IMG/VR virus record: IMGVR_UViG_3300030328_000938
Span: 1 to 60,294 of that record
Length of the DNA: 60,294 nt
Strand: one strand, 5' to 3'
DNA from: a virus
Below are positions 5,756 through 13,802 of the stretch, piece by piece. How positions within the stretch are numbered: position 1 is the stretch's first letter; each line of letters starts with the position of its first letter. The notes under the pieces were generated by a model. That model ran no database searches and had not been told where the DNA came from. It saw only the letters and a program-made list of their open reading frames with translations. The position numbers and the translations under genes are program-made.

Positions 5756-5808
5756 TAGTATATTAATATATATATAATATATAATATATATATGTAATAG
5801 GCTGTGGC
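5756..5808. other. A/T-only spacer
   Basis: About 40 consecutive bases (roughly 5756-5795) are A and T apart from one G near 5793, with alternating TATA steps. The spacer separates the first rightward gene from the rest of the block. Such DNA melts and bends easily; it may hold a secondary promoter, but no spaced -35/-10 pair stands out. Confidence 0.3.
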
Positions 5809-6054
5809 ATGAATCTTATGGCAGTTGAAATACCTCATTTATCTAATTTCCCATTGGAAGAACAAGAGAGAATCTTGGAAAAGATGGTAACAAACTATGC
5901 TTCTGAAATGATAGCTCAAGAAAAGGCTGAAAAAGAAAAATGGACTTATATAGAAATTGATGGAGAAACTTTTCGGATACATGATAAGGTAAATGATTTA
6001 CTAAATAGCGTTTATCGGATGTATGAAAAGGAAGTCAAAAAAGAGAAGAGTTAA
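5809..6054 (+). CDS. Hypothetical protein before the small terminase
   Basis: An 81-residue acidic protein. The start MNLMAVEIPHLSNF has no strong ribosome site, and the second methionine (5818) is an alternative start. The body is helical (LEEQERILEKMVTNYASEMI) with a short strand pair (WTYIEIDGETFRIHD) and a helical end. Its stop overlaps the next ATG (TAATG), so it is coupled to the small terminase-like gene. The function is unknown. Confidence 0.55.
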   Translation: MNLMAVEIPHLSNFPLEEQERILEKMVTNYASEMIAQEKAEKEKWTYIEIDGETFRIHDKVNDLLNSVYRMYEKEVKKEKS

Positions 6055-6824
6055 TGGAGTATAGAGAGATAAAGAGGGTAAAGCATTATGTTTACGATAA
6101 CATTGAAGAGTTTCACAAAGACCACCCTCGTATTACACCCGTGGATGATTGGAAAAAAGGAAAAGAGGGCGATTGGGTGTATTCAAGTGACAATAGGATA
6201 GTTCAACTTCTAAAAGTAAAAGAAGACCTTAAACATCCGAATGACCGACCAAACTATAGTCATAGTAAAGGTTATGTTAGGACTATTGTTGGCACATTTC
6301 TGCGTAATGATAAAACTGAAATGGATACCAACTTTGAAGAGCATCCTAACAGATACACTTTCTCGAAGAAAATTAAAAACACCAATTCACGAATTAGAGA
6401 AAGAAAGAACCCAACGAATAAAGAAAAGCTATTTGCGACAACTGTTGCAATCGGAACCGACGCAGTTAAAGCGTACATGGATGCTTTTCAAGAAACTGAT
6501 AGAGATAAGGCTAGGAAAAAAGCCGTAGTCTTACTTAAACAGAGGAGAGTTATGGAAGAAGTAGAAAAAAATGTGAACGATGTGGCTAAAAAATTAGGCA
6601 TCGACCACGATTATATCCTTAGGTCACTAAAACACCTAGCCGATTATAGTGACGACCAAAATATAGCATTGCAATCCCTAAAGGAGCTTGGTAAGGCAGT
6701 AGGGACTCTAGGTACTGGTACTAAAAAAGTAGAGACTGGAGTGATTGGAATGTTTCAAGGCTTCTCCCCTGAGCAATTACAGGGTGCTAGAAGAGAACTT
6801 AACGAAGAAAACGAGGTAAAATAG
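6054..6824 (+). CDS. Putative terminase small subunit
   Basis: A 256-residue protein. Its C-terminal half follows the small-terminase layout: a helix-turn-helix-like start (NKEKLFATTVAIGTDAVKAY), then AFQETDRDKARKKAVVLL, QRRVMEEVEKNVNDVAKKLG and a helical oligomerisation stretch (ILRSLKHLADYSDDQNIAL). Small terminases recognise phage DNA and hand it to the large subunit. The N-terminal 120 residues are unlike common members and may bind DNA or replace a separate protein. Position, two genes plus small frames before the large terminase, supports the call; a related regulator cannot be excluded. Confidence 0.62.
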   Translation: MEYREIKRVKHYVYDNIEEFHKDHPRITPVDDWKKGKEGDWVYSSDNRIVQLLKVKEDLKHPNDRPNYSHSKGYVRTIVGTFLRNDKTEMDTNFEEHPNRYTFSKKIKNTNSRIRERKNPTNKEKLFATTVAIGTDAVKAYMDAFQETDRDKARKKAVVLLKQRRVMEEVEKNVNDVAKKLGIDHDYILRSLKHLADYSDDQNIALQSLKELGKAVGTLGTGTKKVETGVIGMFQGFSPEQLQGARRELNEENEVK

Positions 6825-7915
6825 TGGCAAAAAGCAAGAAGGAAGAGTTAGACCCATCGATTCACTTTGATGAAGAGGCGTTTACTACAGATAACGATGG
6901 TAATATCATCAGTTGTCCTCATTGTGGTACTAAACATCTAAGGAGAGATGGTTGGAATTACTATAAAAATAGTCAAAAGCAGATGTGGCTTTGCTATGGT
7001 TGTCATAGGAAGACATTAAAACCTGAAATAGTAAAAGCATCACCATTTACCAAAGAAACACCTGAACCAGAAGACCTACCAGTGCCTGAAATCATAGAGC
7101 ATAGGAAGAAAATGTATGCTCAGAAGGTCAAAGGTCGTAATAGTAAAAAACTCATCAATTTGGACATCCATATGGACGGACCGATAGGGATAGCACACTT
7201 TGGTGACCCTCATGTAGACGATGATGGTACTAATATTGGCGACATTCTTCAGAAATGTGATATTATAAACAACACCGAAGGCTTGTTTGCTGGGAATCTA
7301 GGAGATATTCAAAATAATTGGGTAGGTAGACTAGGTTTTCTTTATGGTCAGCAATCAATGTCAGCTAAAGAGTCTTGGAGACTTACTGAATACTTCGTTA
7401 ATAAAATGGATTGGCTTTATCTGATAGCAGGTAACCACGATGTATGGAGTGGAGATGGTGACCCTCTAGATTTTCTTATGAGAGACACAAAAGGAGTCTA
7501 TGAGAAATGGGGAGCTAGGATGAATATGCGATTCCCTAATGGAAAAGAAATCAGAATAAACGCTAGACACACCTTTAAAGGCAACTCAATTTGGAATACT
7601 GCTCATGGAGTATCTAGAGCAATCCAAACAGGTTGGCGTGACCATATCCTTACTTGTGGACATACTCATGTCTCAGGATACCAAGTGCTTAAAGACCCTT
7701 CAACTGGTCTAATAAGCCACGGATTACAAGTTGCAAGTTTTAAGATATTAGATAACTATGCCGACAAGCTAGGTTTAGATTGTAAGAATATCTTTAATTG
7801 TCCTGTTACCATTATAGACCCTCGATATGATGATGATGATAATAGGCTTATAACAACAATATTCAGTTTAGAGAAGGGTGCTGAATATCTAAATTATCTA
7901 AGGAGTCAAAAATGA
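6824..7915 (+). CDS. Zinc-ribbon metallophosphoesterase
   Basis: A 363-residue enzyme of the calcineurin-like phosphoesterase superfamily, starting at GTG that overlaps the previous stop (TAGTG). An N-terminal zinc ribbon (SCPHCGTKHLRRDG then MWLCYGCHRKT) resembles transposase-type DNA-binding ribbons. The two-metal core follows in order: GDPHVDDDG (about residue 127), GNLGDI (about 155), AGNHDVW (about 203) and CGHTHVSG (about 278). It should hydrolyse phosphomono- or diesters; with its zinc ribbon, DNA is the likely substrate. Similar genes sit next to terminases in other phages, suggesting a role in DNA-end processing or packaging. That role is inferred. Confidence 0.82.
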   Translation: MAKSKKEELDPSIHFDEEAFTTDNDGNIISCPHCGTKHLRRDGWNYYKNSQKQMWLCYGCHRKTLKPEIVKASPFTKETPEPEDLPVPEIIEHRKKMYAQKVKGRNSKKLINLDIHMDGPIGIAHFGDPHVDDDGTNIGDILQKCDIINNTEGLFAGNLGDIQNNWVGRLGFLYGQQSMSAKESWRLTEYFVNKMDWLYLIAGNHDVWSGDGDPLDFLMRDTKGVYEKWGARMNMRFPNGKEIRINARHTFKGNSIWNTAHGVSRAIQTGWRDHILTCGHTHVSGYQVLKDPSTGLISHGLQVASFKILDNYADKLGLDCKNIFNCPVTIIDPRYDDDDNRLITTIFSLEKGAEYLNYLRSQK

Positions 7916-8019
7916 TAGAAATTTCAATGCTATTGTGTCTTGTCTTGGTTTGTTATAATTCATACCTATGGCGAGAAGGGGAATGGAAGAAAGGTAAATA
8001 TTTTTATAGGAGGAGATAA
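7912..8019 (+). CDS. Tiny membrane peptide 1
   Basis: A 35-residue frame, MIEISMLLCLVLVCYNSYL then a basic tail (WREGEWKKGKYFYRRR). Its ATG overlaps the phosphoesterase stop (ATGA) and its end carries AGGAGGAG, the ribosome site of the next gene. It has one membrane segment with the positive end inside. It may be part of a lysis or membrane function shared with the next gene. Confidence 0.5.
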   Translation: MIEISMLLCLVLVCYNSYLWREGEWKKGKYFYRRR

Positions 8020-8168
8020 TGTGGTTCTGGATACAAACATTTATAGATGAACATTATTTTCCTTTTGTGGAATTTATCTTAACTATGTTTTTAGTGCTTT
8101 TCTGGTCTATAATTAGTAGGCTAAGAAGAATAGAAAAAAAGATAGATGGAAGTTGGTGGCAAAATTAA
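8019..8168 (+). CDS. Tiny membrane peptide 2
   Basis: A 49-residue frame behind AGGAGGAG: MWFWIQTFIDEHYFPFVEF, a hydrophobic core (ILTMFLVLFWSIIS), then a basic amphipathic helix (RLRRIEKKIDG) ending SWWQN. Start and stop overlap both neighbours by one base. A membrane segment plus charged helix is the shape of small holins and of short tail-associated membrane peptides. It is one of several holin candidates in this genome. Confidence 0.5.
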   Translation: MWFWIQTFIDEHYFPFVEFILTMFLVLFWSIISRLRRIEKKIDGSWWQN

Positions 8169-8389
8169 TGCCGACTCCATTTATGTGTCACGATTGTGAT
8201 TCACCAACAATGAATAGTCATGGAGTTTGTGATGGTTGTATAGAACCAACGACTGCTGACGAATACAACAAGGAGTTATATGAAAAACCCAAAGAGAAAG
8301 GGAATTACCAAAGGGGATTTGGTAAGAGCCATAAAAGATATAGGCGAGAGACAAGAAACGCTTATGAAGTTAATAAGACAATTAAATGA
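8168..8389 (+). CDS. Small zinc-finger protein
   Basis: A 73-residue protein. I choose ATG 8168 because it overlaps the preceding stop (TAATG). The first 30 residues contain MCHDCDSPTMNSHGVCDGC, a four-cysteine zinc site. The rest is basic (GFGKSHKRYRRETRNAY). The last 110 bases also encode the start of the next gene in another frame, so the tail may be under dual constraint. It could bind DNA or a terminase/portal partner; no family is recognised. Confidence 0.5.
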   Translation: MPTPFMCHDCDSPTMNSHGVCDGCIEPTTADEYNKELYEKPKEKGNYQRGFGKSHKRYRRETRNAYEVNKTIK

Positions 8390-8537
8390 GAAGATTACTA
8401 TAGTTGATAATATTCTTGGCATTTATGTAGATTTTAACGGAGATACTGAAAAACTAAAGGAAAGAATAAAAGAAGTTAATGAAACACAAGCAAAAGAGAA
8501 TACTAGTAGTAATCCCGTATCTGAAGAAGAAGAGTAA
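8280..8537 (+). CDS. Small coiled-coil protein
   Basis: An 85-residue protein starting MKNPKRKGITKGDLVRAI behind AAGGAG. Its core is a single long helix (RQETLMKLIRQLNEKITI) followed by a linker and an acidic end (NPVSEEEE). It overlaps the zinc-finger gene by 110 bases. The strong ribosome site argues that it is genuine. Small coiled-coil proteins just before the large terminase are common in phages; the function is unknown. Confidence 0.55.
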   Translation: MKNPKRKGITKGDLVRAIKDIGERQETLMKLIRQLNEKITIVDNILGIYVDFNGDTEKLKERIKEVNETQAKENTSSNPVSEEEE

Positions 8538-8564
8538 CACTACTGTGACATCTTATCCCGGTCC

Positions 8565-10124
8565 GTGGCGAACATAAACACACAAAATGTAAACGCTGCG
8601 GAGGAAGCTCTTCATCTAGCTAGTAAGGACTTAATTGCCTTTGGTAAATTATTCCTGCCTGATGATTTCTTACGAAGTGAGACTCCGTTCTTTCATCTTG
8701 AGATGGCTGATTACATTGACAATAAAGAAACAAAGCAATTAGCAATTATCCTACCTAGAGGACATGGCAAAACTGTTCTAACGAAAGCAAGTATCATTAA
8801 AGACTTTTGCTTTTTAGATACCGATATGCATTTCTATGCTTGGGTGTCAGCTACACAAAGGCTATCCGTAGGTAATATGGATTACATCAAACACCACTTT
8901 GAGTACAATGAGAAAATCATTTATTACTTTGGTAAACTTAAAGGAAAGAAGTGGACAGAGGAGGATATAGAATTAACAAATGGTTGCAAACTCATTTCCA
9001 AGAGTAATGTCGCTGGGATTAGGGGAGGAGCAAAGCTCCACAAAAGATACGACCTCATCATCCTTGACGACTTTGAACATGAACAGAACACAATCACACA
9101 AGAAGCTAGAGCAAAAAACGCCAATCTGGTTACTGCCGTTGTTTACCCTGCTCTTGAGCCTCATACTGGTCGCCTTCGTGTCAATGGGACTCCTGTTCAT
9201 TATGATTCTTTCATTAATAACCTTCTTACTTCAAATGAAAAAGCTATTAAAGGGAACAAAGACTTCGCTTGGAAGGTTATAACCTATAAAGCCATATTGC
9301 CTGATGGGAGTCCATTGTGGGCAAGTTGGTTTCCTACTTCAAAACTAGAAGAAAAGAAGAAGTTCTATAGAGACTCAGGAACTCCTTCTAAGTTCTATCA
9401 AGAATATATGATGGAGGTACAAAGTGAAGAAGATGCAGTCTGGACTTACAAACATATTAAATACTATGAAGGATTTTATACCCACGAAGATGGAGTTAAC
9501 TACATTTCTATCGATGGGGAAAGAACTCCTGTTAATACCTTTATTGGCTGTGACCCTGCTACTGATATTGATACTAAGGAGTCTGACTTTAGTGTTATCA
9601 TGGTTGTTGCGGTTGATGTAAATAATAATTTATATGTATTAGAATATGAAAGACATAGAAGTATTCCTACATTAGGTGCGAAAGATAGTTCCAATAAAAT
9701 CATCGACAAGAAAGGTGTTGTGGATTTTATTATGGAACTTCACGAGAAGTACCATTGTACATCTTCCTGTGTCGAAGATGTGGCAATGAACAGGTCTATC
9801 TTTCAAGCCTTAAATGATGAAAGAAGAAGACTTAATAAATTTAGTATAGCAGTTATACCTGAAAAACCTGGGGGAACACAAAAGAGAAATCGTATCTATA
9901 GTGGTCTTTCTGGTCGTTTTTCAATGGGTGCAGTATATGTAAGAGAAAACCAGTTTGATTTAATAAACGAAATTGTTACATTTGGACCGAGAATGGCACA
10001 TGATGACACCATTGAGGCACTTTATTATGCAAATTTATTCGCTTTTCCCGCTAATTTATCGCAAAATAAGGAAAAAAAGTGGTATAAAAAGAAAAGAAAA
10101 GCAAAAAGTTGGCTTATTGCATGA
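8565..10124 (+). CDS. Terminase large subunit
   Basis: The packaging motor ATPase and nuclease, 519 residues, acting at the portal of empty capsids. Walker A is PRGHGKT at residues 64-70. The Walker B acids are in LIILDDFEHE at about 165-174, with a coupling motif after it (LRVNGTPVHYDSF). The RNase-H-like nuclease holds GCDPATDIDTKESDFS at about 328 and AHDDTIEALYYA at about 477. The start is GTG (GTGGCGAACATAAAC), the only in-frame candidate after a stop ten codons upstream, with no clear ribosome site. The length is normal for the family. Confidence 0.95.
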   Translation: MANINTQNVNAAEEALHLASKDLIAFGKLFLPDDFLRSETPFFHLEMADYIDNKETKQLAIILPRGHGKTVLTKASIIKDFCFLDTDMHFYAWVSATQRLSVGNMDYIKHHFEYNEKIIYYFGKLKGKKWTEEDIELTNGCKLISKSNVAGIRGGAKLHKRYDLIILDDFEHEQNTITQEARAKNANLVTAVVYPALEPHTGRLRVNGTPVHYDSFINNLLTSNEKAIKGNKDFAWKVITYKAILPDGSPLWASWFPTSKLEEKKKFYRDSGTPSKFYQEYMMEVQSEEDAVWTYKHIKYYEGFYTHEDGVNYISIDGERTPVNTFIGCDPATDIDTKESDFSVIMVVAVDVNNNLYVLEYERHRSIPTLGAKDSSNKIIDKKGVVDFIMELHEKYHCTSSCVEDVAMNRSIFQALNDERRRLNKFSIAVIPEKPGGTQKRNRIYSGLSGRFSMGAVYVRENQFDLINEIVTFGPRMAHDDTIEALYYANLFAFPANLSQNKEKKWYKKKRKAKSWLIA

Positions 10125-10597
10125 GATTTGAAGAAATTATAGAACATACTTTAAAGCATGAAGGAGGATATGTTGACGACCCTAAGGATTTAGGGGGAGA
10201 AACTAATATGGGAATTGCTAAAAGATTCTATCCTGATGTTGACATAAAGAATCTCACAAAAGAAGAAGCCATAGAAATTTATAAAGAAGATTATTGGGAC
10301 AAAAATAAAGTAGAGCAAGTCCCTGAAGAGTTAAGACATATTTATTTTGATATGTGTGTTAATCAAGGTAGGCGAACTGCTGTTAAGATATTGCAAATGG
10401 CTATCAATGGAAAAGGTGCTAATCTAGAAATAGATGGAGGCTTTGGACCAGCGACAAGAGGAGCTTTGAACCAATATACACCTTCGGCAAATAGAGTTCG
10501 GTGCTATAGATTAAAGCATTATTATGATTTAGTTAATCGAAAACCAGAGCAAGAAAGATTTTTGTATGGTTGGTATAGAAGGACAATAGCAGTATAA
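10121..10597 (+). CDS. Endolysin, GH108 lysozyme
   Basis: A 158-residue muramidase that cleaves peptidoglycan at lysis. The start ATG overlaps the terminase stop (ATGA). The family signature is HEGGYVDDPKDLGGETNMGI, where Glu14 of EGGY is the catalytic acid, followed by YWDKNKVEQVP and FDMCVNQGRRTAVKIL. The C-terminal part (LEIDGGFGPATRGAL) is the peptidoglycan-binding region of this family. It has no signal peptide, so it needs a holin. Its place between terminase and portal, far from the membrane-protein cluster at 26-28 kb, is unusual; a virion-associated role is an alternative. Confidence 0.9.
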   Translation: MRFEEIIEHTLKHEGGYVDDPKDLGGETNMGIAKRFYPDVDIKNLTKEEAIEIYKEDYWDKNKVEQVPEELRHIYFDMCVNQGRRTAVKILQMAINGKGANLEIDGGFGPATRGALNQYTPSANRVRCYRLKHYYDLVNRKPEQERFLYGWYRRTIAV

Positions 10598-12834
10598 TGG
10601 CTAGAAAAGGTAGACCTAAAAAGGCTGAAATTGTTAGAGACTTATATAAGAAGACGAATACTTTTCATAGAAGAAAGTGGTATAACGATAGTCAGCAATC
10701 AGTAGATTTTTATTTAAACGACCAGTTATCACAAGCTGAAAGAGATGCATTAGTAGAGTCAGGTATGCCTGATTTTATTATTAATAGAATAACTCCAGCT
10801 ATAGACATAATGAAATACTTTGTTACTGCTAATAACCCTAGATGGCAAGCAGTAGGAGTAGATGGAAGTGACTCAGATATTGCTCATTTACATGGAACTA
10901 TTTCAGAATATTGTTGGCATTTATCAAATGGTAAATCATTATTTGGTCAAGTTATTCACGATGCTCTTACAAAAGGAATGGGTATTTTTGCTATATCAGT
11001 AGATACCAATGCTGATAAAGGGAAAGGGGAAGTTAGATTTACAAGTGTAGACCCTTATGATGTTTATGTAGACCCAACATCTAGAGACATTCAATTCAGA
11101 GATGCTAATTATATTATCATTCAAAAGAATATGACTAAAGAGGCATTGAAGAAATTGATGCCTAAATATAAAAGAAAAATCTCAATAGCAAGTGCTAGTC
11201 CAGAGGCTAAGCAAACATCTAATAGAGATAAAGATGCTAGTTATTCTATTCAACATACAGATATAGATTTTGCTGATAGTTATAAACCTGATACTGCTGA
11301 GAGAGATGAGACAGTAGATTTTTATGAACTCTACGAAAGAATTAGAGTTGAATTTGTAAGCGCAGTTATTAAAACGCCTCCTACTCCTTCTGAGATAAAA
11401 GCAATACAAATGCAGATTGAACAAGAGATGGAAATGAATCAACAAGAGATTCAAGTCTCGTTAATGGAGAAACAACAAGAAATACAACAAGCTGTTCAAG
11501 AAGGAGAAATGATTCAAGAAAGAGCAGAACTTGAAATGCAAAAAGCACAACAAGAGGCAGAGGCTACTATTCAGGAAATGCAAAGAAGTCTTGAGGCTAG
11601 GCTTGTGGAAGCTAAGACATCTACAGAACAAGTTATTGTTGAGAAAGCAGTATTCGATGAATTTATGAAAGACGATGAGTATGCCTCGAATGTTATAGAT
11701 GCAGTTGATTTCTCAGAACAAAGAATTAAATTATCTTGTGTTGCAGGAGACCAGTTTCTATATGAGCAAACATTAGAAGTTGATAATTTTCCAATAGTCC
11801 CTATTTGTTATACACACACAGGAACACCTTATCCAATGAGTGCAGTAACACCTATGATAGGTAAACAACAAGAATTAAATAAAGCTCATCAAGTTATGCT
11901 TCATAATGCAAACCTCGCTTCTAATCTAAGGTTTGTTTATACTGAAGGTTCTATTGATGAAGATGAGTGGGAACAATATTCATCTGCTCCCGGTGCATTG
12001 CTAAAGCATAGACAAGGATTTGAACCTCCAACGATTGTTAATCCTCAGCCTATTAATAATGCATTTTTCACTATCACTCAACAAGGGAAAGAGGATATAG
12101 AGCATATATCTGGAGTTGCATCTCAAATGCAAGGTGTTGGTGAACCTCAACATGAAACTTATAGAGGTATGTTAGCATTAGATGAATATGGTACTAGAAG
12201 AATTAGACAATGGACTAATAATGTAGTTGAACCAGCTTTGGAATCACTTGGTAAAGTATTTATGCAAGTATCTCAGTTGGTCTACACATCAAACAAAGTA
12301 TTTAGAATTGTTCAACCTGAAGCAGGGCAACAAGATTCAGAAATACAACAAGCTGAAATAAACATTCCTGTTTATAATGATTTTGGTGAGGTTATAAAAA
12401 GATGGAACGATTATGAAAGTGCTAAGTTTGATATTAGAATAGTAGCAGGTTCTACACAACCTATCAATAGATGGGCATTATTAGATGAATATTTTAAATG
12501 GTTTGAAGCTGGTCTTATAGATGATATAGCAATGCTTGGAGAAACTGACATAAGGAATAAGAAACAAATTATGCAAAGAAAGTCTCTTTATTCTCAGTTG
12601 GAATCAACTATATCGCAATTACAAACAACTGTTAAAGACCAACAAGGAACTATACAAACACTTCAAAGGCAAGTAGTTCAAAGTGCAATTAAAGATAAAG
12701 TGAACGAAGCAGATAAAACAATACACAAGGCAACCACAGAGACAACTCAACAACAAAGATTGATACAGAATATAATGAGGTCAGACCTGCAAGGTGCTAA
12801 GAAAGAACAGGTTGCAAAAGAAGGTGAAAAATAA
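10597..12834 (+). CDS. Portal protein, P22-like
   Basis: A 745-residue portal that forms the dodecameric DNA channel. The N-terminal part matches P22-type portals: HRRKWYNDSQQSVDFY, ESGMPDFIINRITPAID and VDPYDVYVDPTSRD. A glutamine- and glutamate-rich coiled coil (about residues 275-355) is inserted in the middle, and another helix follows at the end (YSQLESTISQLQTTVKDQQ). The long C-terminal helix would form the barrel. It overlaps the lysozyme stop by one base and precedes scaffold and capsid, the classical order. Confidence 0.9.
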   Translation: MARKGRPKKAEIVRDLYKKTNTFHRRKWYNDSQQSVDFYLNDQLSQAERDALVESGMPDFIINRITPAIDIMKYFVTANNPRWQAVGVDGSDSDIAHLHGTISEYCWHLSNGKSLFGQVIHDALTKGMGIFAISVDTNADKGKGEVRFTSVDPYDVYVDPTSRDIQFRDANYIIIQKNMTKEALKKLMPKYKRKISIASASPEAKQTSNRDKDASYSIQHTDIDFADSYKPDTAERDETVDFYELYERIRVEFVSAVIKTPPTPSEIKAIQMQIEQEMEMNQQEIQVSLMEKQQEIQQAVQEGEMIQERAELEMQKAQQEAEATIQEMQRSLEARLVEAKTSTEQVIVEKAVFDEFMKDDEYASNVIDAVDFSEQRIKLSCVAGDQFLYEQTLEVDNFPIVPICYTHTGTPYPMSAVTPMIGKQQELNKAHQVMLHNANLASNLRFVYTEGSIDEDEWEQYSSAPGALLKHRQGFEPPTIVNPQPINNAFFTITQQGKEDIEHISGVASQMQGVGEPQHETYRGMLALDEYGTRRIRQWTNNVVEPALESLGKVFMQVSQLVYTSNKVFRIVQPEAGQQDSEIQQAEINIPVYNDFGEVIKRWNDYESAKFDIRIVAGSTQPINRWALLDEYFKWFEAGLIDDIAMLGETDIRNKKQIMQRKSLYSQLESTISQLQTTVKDQQGTIQTLQRQVVQSAIKDKVNEADKTIHKATTETTQQQRLIQNIMRSDLQGAKKEQVAKEGEK

Positions 12835-12855
12835 TTATATTAAAAGGAGAGAAAT

Positions 12856-13758
12856 ATGAGTGAAAATACAAATAATGCTAACCCGCCTAAAGGAAACGAT
12901 GTGGACTTAAGTCAACATGAAGCTCCTTCGGTGGCTGCAGATTTAGAAGGCACTCCTAAAACGGATGATTTTTTCGACCAGCTTGATAAACAAGTTATGG
13001 GTTCGGTTCTTACTAATGAAGAGCCTAGCGCAGAAACATCGGTGGCAACTAGCCAAGAAGCAGTAACTCCATTGCAGGACTCTGTAGAAGGCGATGGCGT
13101 TGATTACGCCAAACTTGAGAAAAGGTATAGTGATTCTTCTCGTGAAGCACAGCGACTTAACCATCGCTTGAAAGAGTTAGAACCATATATGCCAGTTCTT
13201 GAGGCAATGAAAGAAGACCCTAATTTAGTTTCTCATGTGAGAGGCTACTTTGAGGGTGGTGGCTCAGCACCACAAGACCTAAAAACAGAACTCGGATTAG
13301 ATGAGGACTTTATGTTTGATTATGATGATGCAGTAGCAGACCCAAAATCTGATAGTGGAAAATTATTTCAAGCTACGGTTGATGGAGTTGTCCAACGAAG
13401 AATAAGTGAATTTGCACAAACACAAGCGAAGCAAAATGCTCAGAAGGCAGAGGAGAAATCTTTTAGAGCCTCCTACAATATTGACGATACTGAGTATAAC
13501 GACCTTGTGAACTATGCAAAATCAAAAAAACTTACTCTTGAAGATGTTTATTACTTGAAGAATAGAAACTCTCGTGACCAAAAGGTTGCTGAGAATGTTC
13601 AGAAAAGCAATATGGAACAAATGAGGAAAGCAAGAGAGGGTACTCCACAGAGTATCGCTAGTGTTGGAAATCAAGTTCCTGTTGAAACATCAGTTGATGA
13701 CGCAGTATTTGACCAGTTATTAGGTGTTGGTGATAAGTTGAGCGACCTCGGACTTTAG
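12856..13758 (+). CDS. Scaffold protein
   Basis: A 300-residue acidic, helical protein between portal and major capsid, the standard place for the assembly scaffold. The N-terminus is disordered and acidic, the middle predicts coiled coil (YAKLEKRYSDSSREAQRLNH), and the C-terminus is a helical region (VDDAVFDQLLGVGDKL). Scaffold proteins fill the procapsid and leave or are cleaved during maturation. No protease motif is visible. The start has AAAGGAGAG. Confidence 0.8.
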   Translation: MSENTNNANPPKGNDVDLSQHEAPSVAADLEGTPKTDDFFDQLDKQVMGSVLTNEEPSAETSVATSQEAVTPLQDSVEGDGVDYAKLEKRYSDSSREAQRLNHRLKELEPYMPVLEAMKEDPNLVSHVRGYFEGGGSAPQDLKTELGLDEDFMFDYDDAVADPKSDSGKLFQATVDGVVQRRISEFAQTQAKQNAQKAEEKSFRASYNIDDTEYNDLVNYAKSKKLTLEDVYYLKNRNSRDQKVAENVQKSNMEQMRKAREGTPQSIASVGNQVPVETSVDDAVFDQLLGVGDKLSDLGL

Positions 13759-13802
13759 CAAACAACAATAACAACGGGTAAATCCCGTAAAGGAAAAGTA
13801 AA

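Noticed and set aside
5518-5838. Leftward 106-residue gene at the divergent region
   Set aside because: It lies across the rightward promoter and the first rightward gene and is made of low-complexity Tyr, Ile and Phe from A/T-rich DNA.
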